Source: an uncultured Collinsella sp. (GTDB lineage Bacteria > Actinomycetota > Coriobacteriia > Coriobacteriales > Coriobacteriaceae). Taken from it: DNA of 64,000 nt. Both the position numbers and the translations under genes were made by a program. The notes under the pieces were generated by a model. That model saw nothing but the letters and a program-made list of their open reading frames with translations. It was not told the DNA's origin and ran no database searches. The stretch's first letter is position 1; the number at the start of each line of letters is the position of its first letter. This document shows, piece by piece, positions 59,760 through 64,000 of the stretch. The stretch is from positions 79,551-143,550 of the forward strand of contig CAUAAZ010000001.1 of the NCBI GenBank assembly GCA_958427145.1, in the 5' to 3' direction.

Positions 59760-62669
59760 CTAGTGGTAGTCGTTTGCGAAGGAACCGTAGAAGAGCGCCT
59801 TACAGTCGACATCGCTGTAGGCCATAACGGCATCCTGGACCTCGGAGCGCAGGAGGTTGAGCACCTTGTACACGCCCTCGCCCATATCACCGACAAAGAG
59901 CACCTGCTTGAACACGTCGGGATACTCGCGCAAGTAGGTCACGTAACCTCTGAGCTTTGCCAGCGTGTCGCCGAGGAACTCGCCGTGGGGGTCGACGATG
60001 GACGGCCTGATGACGCCCTCTGCATCCTTCACGAAGAAGAGGAAGTCCGGGTGCAGGGCCTTGCGTCCCACCGAAGACATGTACGGAATCGAAAACGCCT
60101 TGGCAGACATGCTGCCCGACGGATTGCGATAGAAGGCAACCGTGCGATTCTTTGCCAATTCGTTCCTAACGATATAGTCTTCCGCCGGGTTCAGGTCGAG
60201 CGGGCAGAGGCCGTCCTCTTTCTGCACGATATGGCACGGATACTTAGCGAAGTCGTCCGACGTGCTGGTAGACGTGGGCCACTCTATCTTTGTGAGACGC
60301 TTGCCCTCGGTTTCACGGGCCAGCTCGTCGTAGCGCTGCTTTGCCACGTCGTTTAGGTAGTCATAATCGCCAGATCCATCGACCTTATCGAAGTATCCCT
60401 TTCGGCATTGAGCCGCCCAGCCCTCGAGCGCATCAACGATAGCCTGCGTGCGAACCGCTGCGGCAAGGCGCAGGTCGCACTCGGGCCGCCCAAGCTCCTT
60501 GAAGTTGGCGCGACGATACTCATTCGCAAACTCCTTAGTGAAATGCATGTCGGCGTCGCGGGCGGCCTTTCTGAGACCCTCGGCGTCCGTGCGGGCCTCC
60601 TCCTGCTCCTGGTCCTCGGTCTCGTTGAGCTTGTCGAGCGTGATCTTGACGGTCTCGGCAACCTCTACGTCGTGTTTGGTTTCGCGGTACTCGTCCTCGT
60701 TAGCAACGATGTATCCCTTGAGCTTCTGGACGAACTGTTTTTTCACGTCGGCTGCGGCATTGACATCGAGGCCAGTCTCGACAAGCAGAGTCGCCGTCTT
60801 AACCAGGCTTTGGAATTCGTTCCTGGCCTTCTTCGGAATGCGCTGGACGGGGATGGAATCGAAGGCTGTGCGGATGCCCTGCCACTCCTGGTGCGTGAAA
60901 GACTGCTCGCGCTTGGTGGGCGGCTTGGGCTTTGCCATGGGCACAAGTTTTACGACCGAGACGGGCTGGGTCGGCTCGGTCTGTGCGGAACTTGGCTCAG
61001 GAGTCGCAGGTTGCTGCGGGGCAGGCGTTGCAACGTAGTTGCCCGTTGTGGGCTGAGGCGTCAGCTCCGCTTCTGGCGCCGGGACGTCGACGGGCCTGAC
61101 CGCCGAGGCAAGCGAGGGCTGCGTTCCCTGCATGTCCAACGGCTCCTGAATCGCGATGCCGGCAAGCGGCGCCTGGTAGCCGGGCTGTGCCCGCCGCGCC
61201 GCCTCGATGGCCTTCTCGTTCTCCTCGTACGCCTTGAGCTCCTGTTGGTAGTCGGCTTCGGACTTGGGCACAGCCGCCGTGATAGTCACGGGGTTGAGAA
61301 CGATGTTCTGCTTGCCGATGGAGCTCTCGCCCATGTCGTCCTTGCGGCCCATGAGGTAGTCGACCACGTCCTGAGTGCTCTCGGGATTGAACTGGGGCAG
61401 GTAGCAGGCGACGGAGTTCAAAAGATCATCGGATTCGATGCGCCGCGCAAGTGGAGTGCGTACCATACGTCCCACGAGCTGTGCGATATAGGTCGAGTCC
61501 GAACGCCTGCGCTGCGAGAAGATGACCTCCGCTCGCGGGCAGTCCCATCCGTTGGAGACAGCCTCCTTGGCGAAGAGCACGCGAATGCGCGAGGTGTCCT
61601 GAACGAACTCGGGTTCGACATAGGGAATAAGGTATTTTCCCGCCGCGATGTCCTTATGCTCGCCGAAGACGTTGGCGAACGACATCGCCTCGGAAAGGCC
61701 GGGGACCAGGCCCGTGATCTGGTCGCACATCTCAGCCAGGGCCGAGTTGCTCACGTTGTCCGCCGCTTGGATGAGCAGCAGCGGGTTGACGGGGCTCTCG
61801 CCCTCACGGGCACAGTACTCGCCCCATTCGTGGCAAGTCAGGGCATAGCGCTCGCACGCCATAGTGAGGTACTGGTGCTCGACCGGGTCGTCCTTCTCTG
61901 GCACGCGCAACTCGATGATGTCCTTGAGCAGACCTGACTCCTGGACCTCGCGAGGGGTCACAGCGACCTTTGGCATACGTACGCGATCGGCGCGCTGGTC
62001 CATGGCCGCCTCGAACCTCTGCGGCGTGGCAGAGACCCCGACGACGATGGGCATCGCTGCACGGCCGTCGAGCCCATCAATGAGGCTGGCGTAGATCGTC
62101 GCGGTGCCGCGCTCGCTCGAGGCATTTGCCCCCAGACCGCGATGGGCCTCGTCTATGAACAGATAGAGGTTACGCTCCGGGTCCCTGATGGTGCGGTCAA
62201 GGATGTCCCAGAACACGCGGCCGGAGTTGGCCTCACTACCCTTGGTGAGCAGGCCGTTCTTACTGAGTAGGTCCTTGCTGAGGAAATAGACGTGGCGCGG
62301 CTCGAGAATGTCGTGCGCGGCTCCGAAGTCGTTGGTAATTGTGACCAGGTGGCGCCTGTCAAGGATGCTGTCTGCCAGCTTGTCCGCCACGTTTGAGAAA
62401 CGCACGCTCGTCTGCTCGTTCAGGCTCGGGGAATCCGAGAGCCAAAGAACGACGGCATTCTCGTCGGGCATGAGGCTCAGATCGTCGTCTCCGAAGAAGA
62501 GCGCTTCGATCGTCGCTGCGCACATGACCGTTTTGCCCGACCCCGTGGGAGATGCGAGGCATATCGAGGACAGCTCGCCGTCCTGCTCGTAGCGTCGGCG
62601 CATCGACTGCAACTTGTTCGCCAGGGTCGCGACCGCACCGGCTTGGAAATCCTTAAGTTCGACTCTCAT
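59760..62669 (-). CDS. res: Type III restriction subunit Res (SF2 helicase/nuclease)
   Basis: A 969-residue protein. Motif I SPTGSGKTVM at about 42-51, DEAH at about 159 (LFIDEAHRGLG), SATPQRFEAA, and the late QLVGRMVRTPLARRI motif VI. A Pro/Thr/Glu-rich linker (TPAPQQPATPEPSSAQTEPT) lies at about 540-590. The C-terminal nuclease-like region has LHPDFLFFVKD with IVDPHGEFLGD where the ExK would be. It starts 2 bases after mod ends (GAGGTAAAC upstream). It translocates on DNA and, with Mod, restricts unmethylated DNA. Confidence 0.9.
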   Translation of the reverse strand: MRVELKDFQAGAVATLANKLQSMRRRYEQDGELSSICLASPTGSGKTVMCAATIEALFFGDDDLSLMPDENAVVLWLSDSPSLNEQTSVRFSNVADKLADSILDRRHLVTITNDFGAAHDILEPRHVYFLSKDLLSKNGLLTKGSEANSGRVFWDILDRTIRDPERNLYLFIDEAHRGLGANASSERGTATIYASLIDGLDGRAAMPIVVGVSATPQRFEAAMDQRADRVRMPKVAVTPREVQESGLLKDIIELRVPEKDDPVEHQYLTMACERYALTCHEWGEYCAREGESPVNPLLLIQAADNVSNSALAEMCDQITGLVPGLSEAMSFANVFGEHKDIAAGKYLIPYVEPEFVQDTSRIRVLFAKEAVSNGWDCPRAEVIFSQRRRSDSTYIAQLVGRMVRTPLARRIESDDLLNSVACYLPQFNPESTQDVVDYLMGRKDDMGESSIGKQNIVLNPVTITAAVPKSEADYQQELKAYEENEKAIEAARRAQPGYQAPLAGIAIQEPLDMQGTQPSLASAVRPVDVPAPEAELTPQPTTGNYVATPAPQQPATPEPSSAQTEPTQPVSVVKLVPMAKPKPPTKREQSFTHQEWQGIRTAFDSIPVQRIPKKARNEFQSLVKTATLLVETGLDVNAAADVKKQFVQKLKGYIVANEDEYRETKHDVEVAETVKITLDKLNETEDQEQEEARTDAEGLRKAARDADMHFTKEFANEYRRANFKELGRPECDLRLAAAVRTQAIVDALEGWAAQCRKGYFDKVDGSGDYDYLNDVAKQRYDELARETEGKRLTKIEWPTSTSTSDDFAKYPCHIVQKEDGLCPLDLNPAEDYIVRNELAKNRTVAFYRNPSGSMSAKAFSIPYMSSVGRKALHPDFLFFVKDAEGVIRPSIVDPHGEFLGDTLAKLRGYVTYLREYPDVFKQVLFVGDMGEGVYKVLNLLRSEVQDAVMAYSDVDCKALFYGSFANDYH

Positions 62670-62671
62670 GT

Positions 62672-64000
62672 TTACCTCACCGCATCCTCGGCGGCAATCT
62701 TGAACGATTGCAGGTAGTTCTCGTACAGGCGGACGACGTCGAGCCCAGGCAGTTGTGCCTTGACGGAGGCGTATCGAGCCGTGTCGTCCGTGATCACATA
62801 GGCGCACCCTATGCTGGCATTCTGCTTGACGGCGTCTATGAAAGCGCCGACCGAAGCAAAGTCGAAGAGGACGGCGTAGGCGTCGGCCATGGCAAAGCCC
62901 GGCTGCTCGTGCTTGATGATGCTGCCACGCGAACCAGCGCGCAGCCAGAGCAGGGGCGCGATCTCCTCGAAGGCCACGCCCAGCTCGACGGCGTCCGGGT
63001 CTTCGTAGGTGAGGTCAAAGAAGACGGCGTTTTCCTCGAAGCCGTCGGCCATGGGGAACTCGTCGGTGAACTTGTAGTCACCCTTGATGGAATCGCCCTC
63101 GGGCGTCTTGCCCGTGATGGCCGCCGTAACGCGTGGTTTGGTAACGTACTGGCAGATGCCCAGCGCCTCCCATTCGGGGTCGCCCTGGCGAAGACCGCGC
63201 TTGGTGAGCTTTTTGGATTCGTCCTCGGAGACCTCGTTATTCGTTACGCTGATGGAGCGCCTGCGCCCGCCGTCCTGATGGTTCAAGCGCATGACGGCAT
63301 GTGCCGTGGTGCCCGATCCTGAGAAGAAATCGACTACAAGGGCGTCGGGCTTGTCGGCAACAACGGAAGCGATTGAGAGCTCGGTCGCATAAAGGGACTT
63401 TGGAAATGTGAAGCTCCTATCGCCGATGAACTTTTTGATATATCGGCTCCCGTATTCACCGGCAGAGAACTGCGTGCCACTCCAAACAGTTGTTGGAATG
63501 GCAGAGCGCTCTCCCTGCTCTTCGAGAAGCAAGGACCCATCCTCAGCCTTGCCGATGAGTTTAATTTCTCCATTCTTGAGACGCTCCTCTTGGGAATCTC
63601 CTAGGTAAAGGAGGGAGTACCGATCACTCTTTTTGTTGTACTCACCTACTTTTGCGCACCCGCGATCAAGCTTGGCCTGTAGAGCATTCTGGGAGATTCT
63701 CCAAGTCGCCTCTCGGCCATCGGTCCTAATAGGCCAAACTGCCCTGAGACCCGTTTTTGTCGGTATCTTTGTCCAGTCTTGTTCAAGGGGGAGAGAAGCG
63801 CCGAGCTCCTTAATTCTCGCGGTCTCCTCATCGATATAGATGGGATAGAAGAGGTTCGGCCTTGCGGTGCGAGCGGCATTGGGACCGCCCCTCAGCAGCC
63901 GCTCCCAACGTACTTTACGTTGGGAGCGGCTGCTCGACGCGTCATCAGCCACTTTTTCCTCAAGTTCTCCGAACTCAACGGAATAGAGCCTGCGGTCCAC
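62672..64000 (-). CDS. mod: Type III DNA methyltransferase Mod (5' part outside window)
   Basis: The last 442 residues are in the window. SAM-binding motif I VVDFFSGSGTTAHAVM is present at about residues 218-233 of this part, with the downstream LNHQDGGRRRSISVTNNEVS loop; the catalytic (D/N)PPY precedes it in this beta-class and must lie beyond the edge. The region before motif I contains the target-recognition domain and a perfect hairpin in the DNA. It modifies adenines and gives Res its specificity. Confidence 0.9.
   Translation of the reverse strand: MDRRLYSVEFGELEEKVADDASSSRSQRKVRWERLLRGGPNAARTARPNLFYPIYIDEETARIKELGASLPLEQDWTKIPTKTGLRAVWPIRTDGREATWRISQNALQAKLDRGCAKVGEYNKKSDRYSLLYLGDSQEERLKNGEIKLIGKAEDGSLLLEEQGERSAIPTTVWSGTQFSAGEYGSRYIKKFIGDRSFTFPKSLYATELSIASVVADKPDALVVDFFSGSGTTAHAVMRLNHQDGGRRRSISVTNNEVSEDESKKLTKRGLRQGDPEWEALGICQYVTKPRVTAAITGKTPEGDSIKGDYKFTDEFPMADGFEENAVFFDLTYEDPDAVELGVAFEEIAPLLWLRAGSRGSIIKHEQPGFAMADAYAVLFDFASVGAFIDAVKQNASIGCAYVITDDTARYASVKAQLPGLDVVRLYENYLQSFKIAAEDAVR
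63894..63934. repeat. Perfect 19-bp inverted repeat inside mod
   Basis: AGCAGCCGCTCCCAACGTA and its exact reverse complement are separated by CTT. It lies in coding sequence and encodes a basic stretch SSRSQRKVRWERLLR. A 41-base perfect hairpin is far beyond chance inside a gene. Confidence 0.9.

Overview
The window looks like a chromosome segment from a Coriobacteriia gut actinobacterium, most likely Collinsella or a close relative. This is inferred from the high GC, the divergent ParE/ParC pair, a TAT-exported surface protein with a LAxTG-type sorting signal, and the CD1871A/4Fe-4S/TlpA cassette; no rRNA or tRNA gene confirms it. I found no tRNA, rRNA or CRISPR array.

Layout. 1-6.98 kb: a partial MacB/FtsX-type ABC transporter, a redox cassette (TlpA-like lipoprotein broken by a one-base frameshift, NapH-like 4Fe-4S membrane protein, small CD1871A CXXC protein), a divergent two-component system and a LuxR-type regulator. 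7.1-18.4 kb: a 1455-residue surface protein, an XRE/membrane-protein pair with a clear promoter and operator, a type IIA topoisomerase pair, and an Orc1/Cdc6-like ATPase preceded by three 19-bp palindromic repeats. 18.5-21.6 kb: a flavodoxin / hydrolase / carboxymuconolactone decarboxylase-cupin run and its divergent MerR regulator, with a textbook 19-bp-spacer MerR promoter.

21.6-31 kb is an accessory and defence region. It holds an IS3 remnant, a pair of unknown genes (coiled-coil-like protein plus zinc-ribbon/glycine-zipper protein), a decapitated DNA methyltransferase, McrB(EVE-AAA)-McrC, a DUF6508-like gene and a DpnII/MboI-like nuclease, then gene remnants (DUF4143 ATPase, GyrI-like, TetR) and a CptN/ToxN-like type III toxin. 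31.1-35.8 kb is a very GC-rich lantibiotic-immunity operon (ATPase, two permeases, a small protein, response regulator, histidine kinase) with no lantibiotic biosynthesis genes beside it. 35.8-38.8 kb holds a DUF3800 pseudogene and three SAM methyltransferases of lower GC, closed by a strong hairpin terminator.

38.8-46.3 kb is a sugar locus on the minus strand: LevR-like regulator, mannose-family PTS EIIB-EIIC-EIID-EIIA, a DUF2961/GH172 protein and a ROK sugar kinase. Together they suggest import and breakdown of a fructose- or arabinose-containing oligosaccharide. 46.4-47.1 kb is a gene graveyard.

47.1-59.4 kb is an integrative mobilizable element: a zinc-finger protein, a VapE-like replication ATPase, a small HTH/excisionase, a tyrosine integrase, MobC-, MobL- and VirD4-like mobilization proteins, an XRE regulator, two surface proteins and a DUF2958 pair. 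It has a coupling protein and relaxase but no visible mating-pore genes. The right edge (59.7-64 kb) is a type III restriction-modification system (res and the 3' part of mod), with a perfect 19-bp-arm hairpin inside mod.
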